Shown in pieces: positions 31,441 to 41,785 of a DNA stretch of 64,000 nt (the stretch's first letter is position 1; every line of letters begins with the position of its first letter). The stretch comes from Euborellia annulipes. Its lineage: Eukaryota; Arthropoda; Insecta; Dermaptera; Anisolabididae. The DNA lies in NCBI GenBank assembly GCA_023213315.1, contig JAKCPI010027609.1, forward strand, positions 88,901 through 152,900, read 5' to 3'. The notes below the pieces were generated by a model that saw only the letters and a list, made by a program, of their open reading frames with translations, made no database searches and was not told the DNA's origin. The position numbers and the translations under genes were made by a program.

Positions 31441-31550
31441 AAAGTATTGCGATCATATCAAAAATTCGATGTCGAGATTTTGATGGATATACATGTTTTT
31501 AGGTCGCTTGTGTCCAAAAAAGTGGGTCCTGCGAATTGGTGTGTGCCCAC
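31405..31550 (+). repeat. R repeat family fragment
   Basis: TATATAGAAAGAGAAAGTAT and AAATTCGATGTCGAGATTTT; stops after GTGGGTCC. Confidence 0.7.
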
Positions 31551-32242
31551 GTTCGACGCCTATGACCTATTCAGATTTTCAGCCTAACTGTGATTGGTTA
31601 ATATTTTATGTAATTCTTTTGCACTTAACATATGTTTTGTATTGCTTTTTTGCATCAGATAGCTTTACATATGAATTTTTATCTCCTAATCCCAACGTCG
31701 TCCCAAAATGAAATTTTAATATGTTGTTTATCGTAAACCGAGGAAGCATATATATTTTGTTCATCAATTTCGGAGATGACATGTTTTGAGATATTCAAGA
31801 TCAAAGGTTAAATAAAGTCAATGACCTTAATTATTTTCATTGTTGAAATCTAATCATGTTGCACATCATTTTATAGCTTGTTTCAAGACCTTTCCAAAAA
31901 TACTTGTTTCATAGTTCTATCTTTATTAGAACAGAAGTTAGAGCCGTTTTTGTCTGCCAAGTTTTTGAAATTTTCCGAAATTTTTTAAATTAACTTTTGT
32001 TCTACTTGTGCTACAATTCTATAATTTGGCATTTTTCATTCTCTCATCATGTACAATGAACACACCAAATTTCATTAAAATCCGAGATGGTCGGGTTGGG
32101 AGCTGTGTTGATTTGAAATGAAATGACTCATAAGCAAATGTAAAACTTGTTCATTATTTGCATTACTTCTGAAGGAGACATAATAAGTGTGGAAATATGT
32201 ATAAAGTCTTTATAATAATAAATAAAATATTGAAATATAATT
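31551..32242. other. spacer, no gene recognised
   Basis: AT-rich sequence not obviously repeated elsewhere in the window. I see no coding motif. Confidence 0.4.
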
Positions 32243-32424
32243 CATGGGTGTGTAACTAGGGAATTTAGCGGGGGGGGGGGGGGAGGCCAAGGGACCAGTC
32301 ATCCTACGGGGGCCTGGAAGACCTCATATTGTTTCAATTTTTCTTGGGGTGGTGAGCCTTCTGGGGGAAGGAGGCACGAACCTTCTGGAAGGCCCCCCAC
32401 CGGGTCCCCCTAGTTACGCCCATG
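32243..32424. mobile_element. hAT-type MITE, CATRGGCGTA family
   Basis: Ends CATGGGTGTGTAACTAGG and CCTAGTTACGCCCATG. The flanks do not give a clean 8-bp repeat (GAAATATA/GAAATGTG at best). Confidence 0.7.
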
Positions 32425-32552
32425 GAAATGTGGCCGTGTTTTTCGTTGGTTGTTATGGCATTGTTTGTTGTTTTTATAATTGAAAAAATAAAGTTAGTAT
32501 TATCCCGACGTTCTGTGAGTTATTGCTTTATCTATACGATGGCGTTATAAAG

Positions 32553-32567
32553 TGATGACCCCGACGT
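32553..32567 (+). promoter_or_regulatory. primer binding site (tRNA-Trp type)
   Basis: TGATGACCCCGACGT differs at one base from TGGTGACCCCGACGT, the complement of the 3' end of insect tRNA-Trp as I remember it. Confidence 0.7.
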
Positions 32568-32865
32568 CCGTTTAACTCAAGAAGTCGCGCGCCTAGCCGT
32601 AAAAATTCGGCCGTTTTGAAGAGCCAGTCCCGCAATTTGGTTCAAACAAATCGAATCGGTGTTCATTACCTCCGGGGTAACAGCTGACGCTACAAAGAAC
32701 CAGTATCTCTTAGGGAAATCCGGGAGCTAGCTAATAATAAAATAAATGAAAAAATCTTGAAATCATTATGGATTCAAAGATTGCCCCAGCAAATCCAAAT
32801 TGTCTTATCTGCCAGTTCAAATTTAGACGAATTGGGGACTTTGGCCGACAAAATTAACGATGTAG
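32568..32865 (+). pseudogene. gag N-terminal part (CsRn1-type)
   Basis: Conceptual pieces in the plus strand: EVARLAVKIRPF, a stop, then SPAIWFKQIESVFITSGVTA (the W..QiE..F.....T block of gypsy gag) and, after a frame change, LKSLWIQRLPQQIQIVLSAS with NLDELGTLADKIND. The latter is the L.slWlqrLP..v...la.s....l..lA..AD.i block. The reading passes into the 8-bp target site CGATGTAG and resumes after the hAT element. Confidence 0.75.
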
Positions 32866-33165
32866 CAGTGGCGTAGCGAGGGGGGGGGGGCAAGGGGGGT
32901 CATGATGCCCCGGGCGCTACTCACGAAGGGGCGCCAAAAGGTCCGCAAAACAAAAAATTGCTGGATTTTTGTTTTTTATTTTTATTATAATTGATTTCTG
33001 GAAAATTTTAAATGTAGTTCCAGTAAAAATAATTCTCGCCAAAAATTTTCTAGCCGAAAGCAAAATCTCGCTGAAAATTTTTTCGCCGAAAACAAACTCG
33101 ACGAAAAAAAATCTCGCCGAAAAAAATGGCCGAAAATGCGAAAAGTTTCAAAATAAAATAAAAAA

Positions 33166-33660
33166 TCTGGTGTGATTGTTGCACAGCAGACAACTTTTTC
33201 TTACCAAAGGTACTGTGCTTGTCACACCAGATTTTTTGTTTCGATATACTTATATATAGTATCCGTCGATATATTAGAAGATGTAATGAAATTTATAAGT
33301 ATGGGAAAATATCTATTTATATTTTGATACCCTGGCTTCTATCTTTCCTATGAAGTACAAGAGTAAAGTGGTCTTTATAAGATTTCAAAAGCAAAATGAG
33401 AATATACATTTTAAAGAACATCTAAAAAATAATTGATTTTTGAATTTTAATCAAAATCGTTGAAGCGAATTTTGAGAAAATCGAAAAAAAACTGAAAAAT
33501 TAACATCAGTAAAGTATTAGTAGCTTTTGGCCGATTTTGTTTAAAAGCTTATTTTCACGCCCTAGGGGGGTGCCTAACTTAAATATAAAATTTCATCTTC
33601 CTAGCTCAATTCCTTCATACTTAAAATTGAACCCATACACACACACACACAGAGAGAATA
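33166..33660 (-). repeat. R repeat family copy with hairpin
   Basis: Hairpin 33166-33238, then CTTTCCTATGAAGTACAAGA, GGCCGATTTTGTTTAAAAGC and a CA tract at 33637-33651. Confidence 0.75.
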
Positions 33661-33844
33661 TTTTTTATGCATATTTCCAACTTTTTAAATGCATAATTTG
33701 AGGCTTTTTAGTATTTTTTTTTTTATAAAAAAAACATTCACACTTTTTCTCATTCACACTCACACTCACACACACATTCACACAGTCTTTTCGGAAACTA
33801 AGACCATATAAGACTTTTACGATATCCGTTATTAATGAATATAT

Positions 33845-33965
33845 CAATTGGGGGTCCAGGCATTCTTATTTAAGCCATTTGGTATCCAAATCCAACCCCT
33901 GACCCTTAATTTAGAAGGCCAGCACTCTAGCCACTAGGCCAAGCCCGAGGGCCCGAGCCTTGCTT
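33845..33965 (-). repeat. tRNA-derived SINE (family 3)
   Basis: Minus strand: GGGCTTGGCCTAGTGGCTAG (A-box-like) and GGGGTTGGATTTGG (degenerate B-box), then TACCAAATGGCTTAAATAAG. Same family at 52850-52970. Confidence 0.65.
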
Positions 33966-34003
33966 ATAAATTTCAATACATCTTCTAATATATCGACGGA
34001 AAC

Positions 34004-34035
<32 letters not shown>

Positions 34036-35218
34036 CGTTGTAATGTGCTTTGGTTTGTTTGAAAAGGCTGGGAATAAGGTAAATAAAATTGAGTAATTTT
34101 GATATAAATTTACTTTAATTTAAATAATGGGGTGCTTCGCTTTTGCTGAAAGATTTTTTTTTTGATACAAATGTTTACCAGAGTTATTCATTTTTTTACT
34201 TTTGAAACAATATGAAAAGATTACAATTTTGTTTACATAAAAATGTGCATATCTGTTGATAATTAGTTGGTCCATGTCTGCTGACGATGATCTTGGGGGG
34301 GGGGGTTATCCGTGGCGGGGGTCCAGCATCCAAGAAGAGTGTGGGGCCCGTTGGCCCCTCATCCGGGTAGAATATGGTACTTCTTGATGTTAGGATCTTT
34401 TGCACCTATTTAGTGCGGAGTCAACTTTAGAAGGGAATTTTGCTGGATGGTTTCCGATATGAAGGAGTTTATCTAGTAGGGGCAGGCATATTCACCTAGA
34501 GATCCCCCTAGCTAGATAGGCAAGGTTCCAGCATCCACGATGACTGAATTAGGTATAAGTGAGATAGGTTGTGTGTGTGTTCGAATGATAATGCTGAATG
34601 AGCTGAATGATCTGAATGACGAGTGATCGAATGACAAGTGCTTGAATGATGAATGACCGAATGAGAGCGGGCCCTCCGCCCAGCGCCTATATATAGGGCA
34701 CATTCTCCCTTCTTCTGCATGTATGTCATCATCGATGAGTCATCAGGGGGTGAGGGATTGTCACTCAGACTTGTGCCCATATTTGATCCGAACGAAGTGT
34801 TTTCTTTATCTTGGAGGAATGGGGGTGTTGAGGTCATCGATGAGATCACGAGGGTGGGGGGTTGCATTACATCATGCACAATTTCACAATATTAGAAAAG
34901 TTTTATTTATTGATTTTTTAAAAATCACTGATTTTAATTTATTCAAAAAGTAAATTCATTTTTCCCTTACAACGTATGTCGACACAAAAAATATTTTATT
35001 TTGGAACTTTTCGGATTTTCGGCGAGAAAATTTTCGGCGAGTTTGTTTTCGGCGAGATTTTGCTTTCGGCTAGTTTTTTTTCGGCGAGTTATACCGCCCC
35101 AATAATAATTTTGTATATTTTACATATAATATTATATGGTTTTCGAATGGGGGGAGGGGCGCTAAAAAGGTATTGTGTCCCGGGCGCGCGTTAAGCTCAC
35201 TACGCCACTGCGATGTAG

Positions 35219-36195
35219 TTGAAAATCATTCATGCCGTGGAAAAGCAAGAGAAATCGGAGAGCCATTTAGGGGAGAGACTAGCTAATTTAGAGACACAAA
35301 TAGAAAAACTCTATAGAGATGAGAAATTTACCGCGCGTAAGATCTCCTTCTCGGGAGCGCTCAGAGTCACCAAGATACCGTATATATAGGAGTAGATTTA
35401 TTGAAAACTATTGCTGGTACCACGCAAGATTTGGGAGAAACGCCAGGCAGTGTGTTCCCCCATGCACATAAGCGAATAATAAAAAAAAAAACTAGGCGGT
35501 CGGCCTCAAGAGGCGGATTGTGTCCAGGGCCAGAAATCGTTCCGCTTTTTTCTCACGGATGCCTTAACCAGCATTAGATTTTTAATCGACACAGGCCCAG
35601 AAATATCCATATCGCCAGTCAAATGTAAAGCAATTTCAACCTCTTTTAAGTCATTCTTATTATAAGCGGCAAATGGAAGTCGAATAAATACGTTTGGAGT
35701 CAAAATTTTGTAGTTAAAGTTAGGTCTTCGGCGTTCCTTTGACTGGAGTTCATATTAGCTGATGTGTCCAAGGCAATATCAGGAGCGGACTTTCTCATAC
35801 ATTATGGCCTCAATGGATCTTCGAAAACAATGTCTTATCGACAGTACGAAGTGCTTAGTCGCTCCAGCTCAGGTAGCATGTGAAAGAGAAAGTATTTTGA
35901 CTCTAGAAGGGGATATACCGTTTCTTAAGCTCTTGAAACAATATAAAACCATTACGTTGCCATTCTCAAAGCTCAGGAGCGTGAAGCATAATGTAACCCA
36001 TTACATAGAAACCCGAGGTCCTCCAGTATTCTCGAAAGCTCGAAGGCAAGGCCCAGACAAATTGAAGGCTGCAAAAAGAGTTTGATTACATGATGAAAGA
36101 GGGGTTATCTCGACCGTCGAAGAGCTGAACTACAAGCCTATTTTGTTAACAGAATATTTGCCCAGTGAATTTCGAAAGTTGATCGAATGCACTAA
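35219..36195 (+). pseudogene. gag finger, protease and RT start of the CsRn1-type element
   Basis: About 35410-35467 codes YCWYHARFGRNARQCVPPC, the Cys-His-Cys-Cys gag finger of the CsRn1 clade. About 35545-35620 codes RFFLTDALTSIRFLIDTGPE followed by ISISPV; DTG is the aspartic protease active site, with Pro in place of the usual Ala. About 35730-35810, in another frame, matches the linker RRSFDWS..LADVSKAISGAD followed by FLIHYGL. 35762-36085 is open and ends with HYIETRGPPVFSKARRQGPD plus KLKAAKR, the start of gypsy RT. Several frameshifts and stops make it a pseudogene. Confidence 0.8.
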
Positions 36196-37017
36196 AAAAA
36201 AAAATTATATTCCACCGAAAAAAATTTAAAAAAAAAAAAAATTCTGAACGAAATAGTCGGCGGCGTAAGAGATGTAGATTTATAATTTACAATGGTTAAA
36301 TAAAAATAGGACGAATTTCTTTCATCTAATCCAATAATCCTCTTTGTTAATCAATTTTTCAATTCCTACCGAATTTGAAATATCTTTATAAAGTAAGCAA
36401 GAGCAAGTGCTAAAAAAACCTCTCTGAAATATAATAATTCAACAACACGATCTTATTTATTTTCAATTTTATTTCTTATTTGTTTCAATACTGAACATTT
36501 TTTTTTTTTCTTTCTTTTTTTTCATTTCTTTTCAATTCTATCAATCTCTTCAAATGGCTTACCATTGATCGTTTAAAATGACGTGACAATTTCGTTTTAA
36601 CCTTAAATACACTTTTTATTTTTTTTTAATTCACTTTTGGTCCATTTCAATTATTTTTCAAATTAAATCTTTTGTATTTACTGTGTAGTAGAATAGCTGG
36701 ATTTCGTTAATTATTTTTTTCATTAAATTACTAATTATTAAATATATTAAAACAGAGTTTCTCTTGAATATATAAATAGCAGAATATATAATTATTTTAA
36801 ACAGTTTGTTGATATGACAGAATCCAATATAGAAAAAATGTTCGGGAATTCCCCACTTAGACCATCACGATGAGCCAAGAATTATTAAGCATATGTAGAG
36901 GTCTCTTCTAACCAATCAGAAAGCTTGTTTCGGACCAGTGGCGTAACTAAATTTTTTAGGCCCACAATAAGAGGATAAAGGAGCAAGCAGCCAAGTAGTT
37001 AGTCTCCACGAAATGAA

Positions 37018-37085
37018 ACTCTCTATTGAGGAAACCGTTTCGGTTTTAATGAAATATAACCATCATCAGTCCATTTATCGAGAGT
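37018..37085 (-). ncRNA. hammerhead ribozyme, type I (left arm)
   Basis: Mirror image of 37154-37221: same CTGATGA core, stem II GGTT/AACC, GAA, ACGGT stem III and stem I with internal loop, read on the minus strand. Confidence 0.65.
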
Positions 37086-37153
37086 GTGAGCTCAAATGAC
37101 AAAGCTCACACTCTCGATAAATGGATGGTGTGAGCTCAAATGACACAGCTCAC

Positions 37154-37221
37154 ACTCTCGATAAATGGACTGATGATGGTTATATTTCATTAAAACCGAA
37201 ACGGTTTCCTCAATAGAGAGT
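37154..37221 (+). ncRNA. hammerhead ribozyme, type I (right arm)
   Basis: Stem I has an outer helix ACTCTC/GAGAGT (37154-37159, 37216-37221), an internal loop, and an inner helix GGA/TCC (37167-37169, 37207-37209). CTGATGA is at 37170-37176, then the extra T. Stem II is GGTT/AACC (37178-37181, 37194-37197) with a 12-base loop. GAA is at 37198-37200, stem III ACGGT (37201-37205), cleavage triplet GTT, site after 37206. A stem I internal loop facing loop II is the usual layout of natural hammerheads. The ACGGT stem III cannot close as a monomer hairpin, so a dimer form is more plausible. Confidence 0.7.
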
Positions 37222-37262
37222 TTCATTCCGTGGAGACTAACTACCTGGCTGCTTGCTCCTTT

Positions 37263-37596
37263 ATCCTCTTATTGTCATATATATTTTATTTTCAAAATAT
37301 ATCGAAATAAAAATTATCTCAATGTTTTAATCAGAAAAATAAAGTTAATTTTGCTTTTGAATGAAATGCGTAGGACTATTCTAACTGTAATTAGACAATT
37401 TTTAAAATGAAAAAATTCAGAATATTCATGTTTTAACATTGAACCGTTCGAGGAAAAATTTAAACAGGTTAAAAATTCTTCTATTCAGAGAAAAAGAGAG
37501 AAAGAAAGAAAAAGAATCAAACAAAAACAAGATATGGAGAACGAGAGAGAGAGAGAGAGAGAAGGGCCCTCCATATTTAAGGGTTGAAAAAACATA
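37263..37596. other. spacer with GA microsatellite
   Basis: AT-rich with (GA)n at 37540-37561; the open frames here follow the purine bias and are not taken as genes. Confidence 0.4.
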
Positions 37597-37995
37597 TAAC
37601 CAAGTATTTATTAATTTAAGTAAGCGAAAAATGTAGGTGCCGCCGGAAGTCGCACCACGGATCTGTCGATTTAGGCTCAACATGCCCTACTACTGGACCA
37701 CAGTACCGCACTCGCTTATTTAAATTATGATAGATCGCTAATTTCAGTCTACTAAAGAAACGCCGCTCAAATCAAGCGTTCAGATTTCTCCGTTACTGAG
37801 GCGCGATCTAGATGGACGTTTTGAGATATTCTCCGAAATTAGCGATCTATCATAAATTAAATAAGCGAGTGCGGTACTGTGGTCCAGTAGTAGGGCATGT
37901 TGAGCGTAAATCGACAGATCCGTGGTGCGACTTCCGGCGGTACCTACATTTTTTGCTAACTTAAATTAATAAATACTTGGTTATATGTTTTTTCA
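37597..37995. repeat. inverted pair of SINE family 1 (foldback)
   Basis: Arms about 37597-37750 (minus) and 37831-37995 (plus) with the tRNA-like heads pointing outward from a ~80-base centre. The plus-strand head reads GGTACTGTGGTCCAGTAGTA (A-box) ... GGTGCGACTTCC (B-box) ... GGCGGTACC; GGTAC pairs with GTACC as an acceptor stem. Arms share a long extension (AAATAAGCGAGTGCGGTACT), so they arose by inverted duplication rather than two insertions. Confidence 0.7.
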
Positions 37996-40014
37996 TAATT
38001 ACTTCATGGACCAACACATGATATATTTAATTCTTTATTTAAGGGTTGAAATTTAGAAATGTGTTCGAATTTCATTCAAAAATAAAATTTTGTTTTTTTT
38101 CTGAATAAAATTGTTGTATTTAAAAAAAATTGTTGTATTTAAAAAAAATTCTGGTGAGATGGTCGCAGACCACACAACTTTCTCTTATCTTTGCTTTTTT
38201 TACATTTGGATTACTTAATTAAAATCGAGTGGAAAATAAATTTTAGGGGGTAGTGAGGTGGGAGGGAGGGGGGCCGATAGAACTTTCTAAGGTCTAGAAT
38301 ACCATTTTTCAATTATTTACACACTAGAGAAGTGCCATTTTAAATATTAGTAAAATCGAGTGGAAAAATTAAAAAATACTTTTAGGGGGGGGGGGGTCGA
38401 AGAGTCGGAAAAAACTTTGAAAGGTAGACTTTTATGGGGAGGAGGAATTTTTATTTTCCATTTGAAAGATTTGATAATTTAAATTAATATATGCTTTCCT
38501 TTTGAAGATGTGTGCGCCCCTGATAAGGGGGGGGTTCCCTACCCCTAATTTGACATTACTAAAAAGAATGAATAATATGTTAATTCGATGTATATTTTAA
38601 TTAAAGTTTCAATTCAAATTTTATCACTAATTAATATCTTCATAGATTAAAAAAAATTTCATAACTAAAGTATAGCAAAAAATGAGAAAAAAAATTTTAT
38701 TTTATTTTAGTAATAATATAAAAATATTTTAGAATTCATAAATATTTTTAAAATAAATAAATAATCTTTTATAATGAAACGGAAGGGGCGAAGCTACTTT
38801 TAACGCAAGTCTTCCGTCTTCCCCTATGCATTTTGGCTGCCTAAGCTCAAGGCATCGAGATCAGGCACTTTTGGTGCTCACTGAACTTTTTTTTTTTTTC
38901 TTGCAAAAACAATGCTTTTTTTATTTATTTTTAAATTAAAAATTTTTGAACATTTATTTTTGACGGATTTATTTTTTACACCCCCGCTAAATATTAATTT
39001 ATATTGAATCTTGTATGCCATTCATTATTCATAAATATACATCTGCTATCTTTTTCGAATATAAATTAAGTGTTTAATAGATAAAAAAAGGAGATGGGGA
39101 GAGGATGGGAATTTGGATTGCCGCCGGAACTTGTAGAGGTTTCTAAGATAAATATCAAACGAGCAAGATATTTCCTGAGCATTTTACTGGTCTGGGTGTT
39201 TTTTTTTTTTTTTCTATCTATCTATGTACATATGTGTGTGCGTGTGTGTTTTTTTCCACTTTAATGTGATTTGGTTTACTCGAGATCTTGTTCGGTGTAT
39301 TGATAATGCAACTCTGGCCACTGAATTGCAATGGAGCCCCACCTAAGCTCTTCAAGGACGTGCCTTGCATTTGGCAGCCAACCATAACGATTTCTGATCG
39401 ACGGACAGACACATATCTCTCTCACCCTCTACTACCATTTGATCAGCTTTTTTGTTCTCACCTTTTTTAAATTATTTCACATACTTAATGGAATTTGTTA
39501 AAAAGTTTTGATTTGTGGTTATTAAAATAAAATTAAAATTTAATAACAGAAAAAAAGTAATTTTATAAAAAAAATTAAAATAATCAATTTTAACTTCTCG
39601 GATTACATTTGAAAAAAATTATTTTGAACTACATGATTTTTATTTGTTAAATTAAATAAAAATATATAAATTGATGCAGCAATTATTTTTTATACAATCA
39701 AGAGCGGATCCAGAGGAGTTTCTCGGGGGTCCCCGGGAGGCTGGTCGCTCAGCACACAATTTTTCCTTAATTTCGTTATTTTAAAGGCGCATTCTGTACT
39801 TGTTTACTAGAATATATATACAAATCAAATTTTTAAGTAATAATTTTTAAAATTTTACATTAAAAATAAAATTTTGTTCTGAAAAAAAATATTTTTCTCA
39901 AATCTCGGAGGGAGGGGGTAATTACCCTCTCCCCCCTTGTATACAATATTGTGCAAATATTTAGGTCGGTCTAACGGTTTTAGTCTAATATATAGATGGC
40001 CGGCTAAAATCAAA
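37996..40014. other. AT-rich spacer, no gene seen
   Basis: Contains a half R hairpin (38148-38190), several long G runs (38240-38270, 38386-38396) from MITE debris and a CTAT/GTGT microsatellite at 39216-39250. Two short open frames (39218-39412 minus, 39288-39470 plus) overlap each other and carry no motif. Confidence 0.4.
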
Positions 40015-40110
40015 GATGTATATAGAAATTTTTTCGGGGGGGGAACTCATTTTTAAATAACCCCCCCTCCCATACAGTCAAATGGCGGGAGGTCCAGGGG
40101 GGGGGGCGAA
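40015..40110. mobile_element. G-run MITE fragment
   Basis: GATGTATATAGAAATTTTTT followed by G run and a C run, similar to 7973 and 24076; ends unclear. Confidence 0.4.
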
Positions 40111-40254
40111 AATCAAAATGAAAAATTAAATAATATATAAAAATTTAACTAAAACTGTTCTTTGACTGACTGGATTAGACTGCTACACTCCAAATTTTAT
40201 GCAGATAAGATTTGAAATTATTCAAAAATTTAGAAATATAGTCAATTTTTTTTT

Positions 40255-40530
40255 TTTTTTAAGTGGAACTTTTATTTAATGACCTCAAATTTTTTCGCTC
40301 TTCTATCAGCAGATCGCGTTACAAGCTGTGACGTCAAAGGCCGTAACGCTACAAGCCATCACTTCACAAGCCGTGACGACAAAAATTGAAAAGAAAGTTT
40401 AAATTTATTATATATGACGAATTATAAAAAAATAATTGTGAGATTTAATTATTCAATTTTTAAATTGATGAAATATAATTTTTTAAATAATTTAAAAGGT
40501 ATTCGTTGATAGTTTGGGCTGGAAGTTGAA
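40255..40530 (+). repeat. S repeat family with TGACGTCA site
   Basis: Same as 24930-25175 in opposite orientation; TGACGTCA at about 40330. It continues at 41131-41165 after the foldback, so the foldback is inserted in it. Confidence 0.65.
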
Positions 40531-40582
40531 ATTAATAAGTAGGAGAAGGAAACCAGCGCCTCTTTTTCCACCATACACACTA

Positions 40583-40644
40583 TTTATTTGCAAATATTTC
40601 GGGTTGCAGTACGCCACCCATCATCAGTGCAGCAACTATATAAA
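40583..40644 (-). ncRNA. hammerhead ribozyme, type I (left arm)
   Basis: Exact mirror of 41022-41083 on the minus strand. Confidence 0.7.
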
Positions 40645-41021
40645 GGTAACAATATACAATGTAAAATATAAAATAAAATAAAATAAAATTATTATACAGA
40701 AAATATTCAAAAATTGGCTTACATAGTTTTGGTGGTGGATGTCGTCTATATTTTTGCCTCTGTATAAATGCTTGCCATTCTCATAGCGATGTTCTTAAAA
40801 TAGGCAAATTACCAGCAATGAATGAGACGACTTTTTATTTTTATTCATTGCTGGTAATTTGCCTATTTTAAGAACATCGCTATGAGAATGGCAAGCATTT
40901 ATACAGAGGCAAAAATATAGACGACATCCACCACCAAAACTATGTAAGCCAATTTTTGAATATTTTCTGTATAATAATTTTATTTTATTTTATTTTATAT
41001 TTTACATTGTATATTGTTACC

Positions 41022-41083
41022 TTTATATAGTTGCTGCACTGATGATGGGTGGCGTACTGCAACCCGAAATATTTGCAAATAAA
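41022..41083 (+). ncRNA. hammerhead ribozyme, type I (right arm)
   Basis: Stem I: outer TTTAT/ATAAA (41022-41026, 41079-41083), internal loop, inner TGCA/TGCA (41035-41038, 41074-41077). Core CTGATGA at 41039-41045 plus the extra T. Stem II GGGT/ACCC (41047-41050, 41062-41065) with an 11-base loop. GAA 41066-41068, stem III ATAT (41069-41072), triplet ATT, cleavage expected after T41073. Stem III of two self-complementary pairs favours activity as a dimer. Confidence 0.72.
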
Positions 41084-41276
41084 TAGTGTGTATGGTGGAA
41101 AAAGAGGCGCTGGTTTCCTTCTCCTACTTATTAATAATTTAAAAGGATTCAAATCTTCAATTAGTAAATAAATATTGTTCCCAGTTTTTAACATGCGTCT
41201 ATTGATTTTCCATTATCATTCCCATTTTCCAATTATTAAGTTAAGATTAAAATCGCGATTTTAATACCCTTAATTC

Positions 41277-41345
41277 AGCCATTCTCAAAGTGTGTTCCGC
41301 GGAACCCTAGGGGTGATGATTTTATTTCATTTAAGTCTATTTAGA
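41277..41345 (+). mobile_element. hAT-type end fragment
   Basis: CAGCCATTCTCAAAGTGTGT followed by TCCGCGGAACCCTAGGGGT is the common hAT-type terminal phrase seen in many animal genomes; no right end found. Similar weak ends are at 46950-47020. Confidence 0.5.
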
Positions 41346-41609
41346 CCCCGTCTCTATTTATTTCATTTGAATTGGTGGACTAACAAATTGAAATCAATAT
41401 TTGTCGCATGAGAAGGTATGTGAACCCAATTGTATATGATTACAGTGAATTTTAAAATACCTAGGATCATGTATAGTTGACAATATTTTGGTCGTGATTA
41501 ACGTCCGAAACATCTCGAAATAAAAATTAAATAAAATAGTTTTTATTTCATCGCCTTCAATTTCTTTCGGATCCTGATTAAAATTGGCTTTTTTTTAAAT
41601 AAAAATTAG

Positions 41610-41785
41610 CCCTTGACTCGTGGCTCAGATAGAAAACACTTGCTTCTCGCGACGGAGTCCCGGGTTCGCTTCCCGTCCCAAGCGAAAAAAATTCATATCA
41701 TTTGATTTGACTACAAATCATTTGAAATAAATAGGAATGGGGTCTAAATGGCCTTAGATGCCGAAAAAGACCTTAAAAAAAAAAA
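41610..41785 (+). repeat. tRNA-derived SINE (family 2)
   Basis: Head CCCTTGACTCGTGGCTCAGA (A-box-like TGGCTCAGATAG) and GGGTTCGCTTCCCGTCCC (B-box), body ending GGGGTCTAAATGGCCTTAGA. Other copies at 43570-43660, 45943-46085 (inverted) and a fragment at 59765-59830. Confidence 0.75.

Larger units (their letters stand above)
32866..35210. mobile_element. 2.3-kb hAT-type non-autonomous element
   Basis: Left end CAGTGGCGTAGCGAGG and right end CTCACTACGCCACTG; perfect 8-bp duplication CGATGTAG at 32858-32865 and 35211-35218, inside gypsy gag. Near both ends are AT-rich blocks with repeated TTCGGCGAGA/TCTCGCCGAA phrases in inverted orientation. Nested inside: R hairpin and R copy (33166-33660), a SINE (33845-33965), a degenerate TGAATGA tandem tract (34589-34665). 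No transposase recognised. Confidence 0.9.
32440..36195 (+). mobile_element. CsRn1/Kabuki-type Ty3/gypsy remnant, split by a hAT element
   Basis: Order on the plus strand: LTR end with AATAAAG (32490), a tRNA-Trp-like primer site (32553-32567), gag, a hAT insertion (32866-35210), the gag finger, protease, start of RT, end at about 36195. Several stops and frameshifts; RT core, integrase and 3' LTR are missing. tRNA-Trp priming and the Cys-His-Cys-Cys gag finger are the marks of the CsRn1 clade. Confidence 0.8.
36971..37262. mobile_element. foldback element with hammerhead ribozymes (2)
   Basis: Arms 36971-37098 and about 37143-37262 are inverted repeats beginning AATAAGAGGATAAAGGAGCA. The centre has a direct duplication of GCTCACACTCTCGATAAATG. 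A hammerhead lies in each arm, on opposite strands. It is inserted behind a hAT-type end (CAGTGGCGTAACTAAATT, 36938). No protein-coding part. Confidence 0.75.
40535..41140. mobile_element. foldback element with hammerhead ribozymes (3)
   Basis: Arms of about 295 bp (40541-40832 and 40846-41136) are essentially perfect inverted repeats, starting AATAAGTAGGAGAAGGAAAC and meeting at ATTGCTGGTAATTTGCC around a ~15-base centre. Flanks AATAATTTAAAAGG occur before (ending 40499) and after (41131) it, suggesting a ~14-bp target duplication with about 34 unexplained bases on the left. Each arm has a hammerhead. The open frame that spans the right arm has no motif. Confidence 0.8.

Noticed and set aside
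34508..34879. 123-codon minus-strand ORF with His/Ser-rich repeats
   Set aside because: It derives from a degenerate TGAATGA tandem tract, and overlapping frames are open as well.
41480..41520. GTCCGAAACATCTCG as another hammerhead 3' half
   Set aside because: No acceptable CTGANGA core upstream; stem II does not pair.
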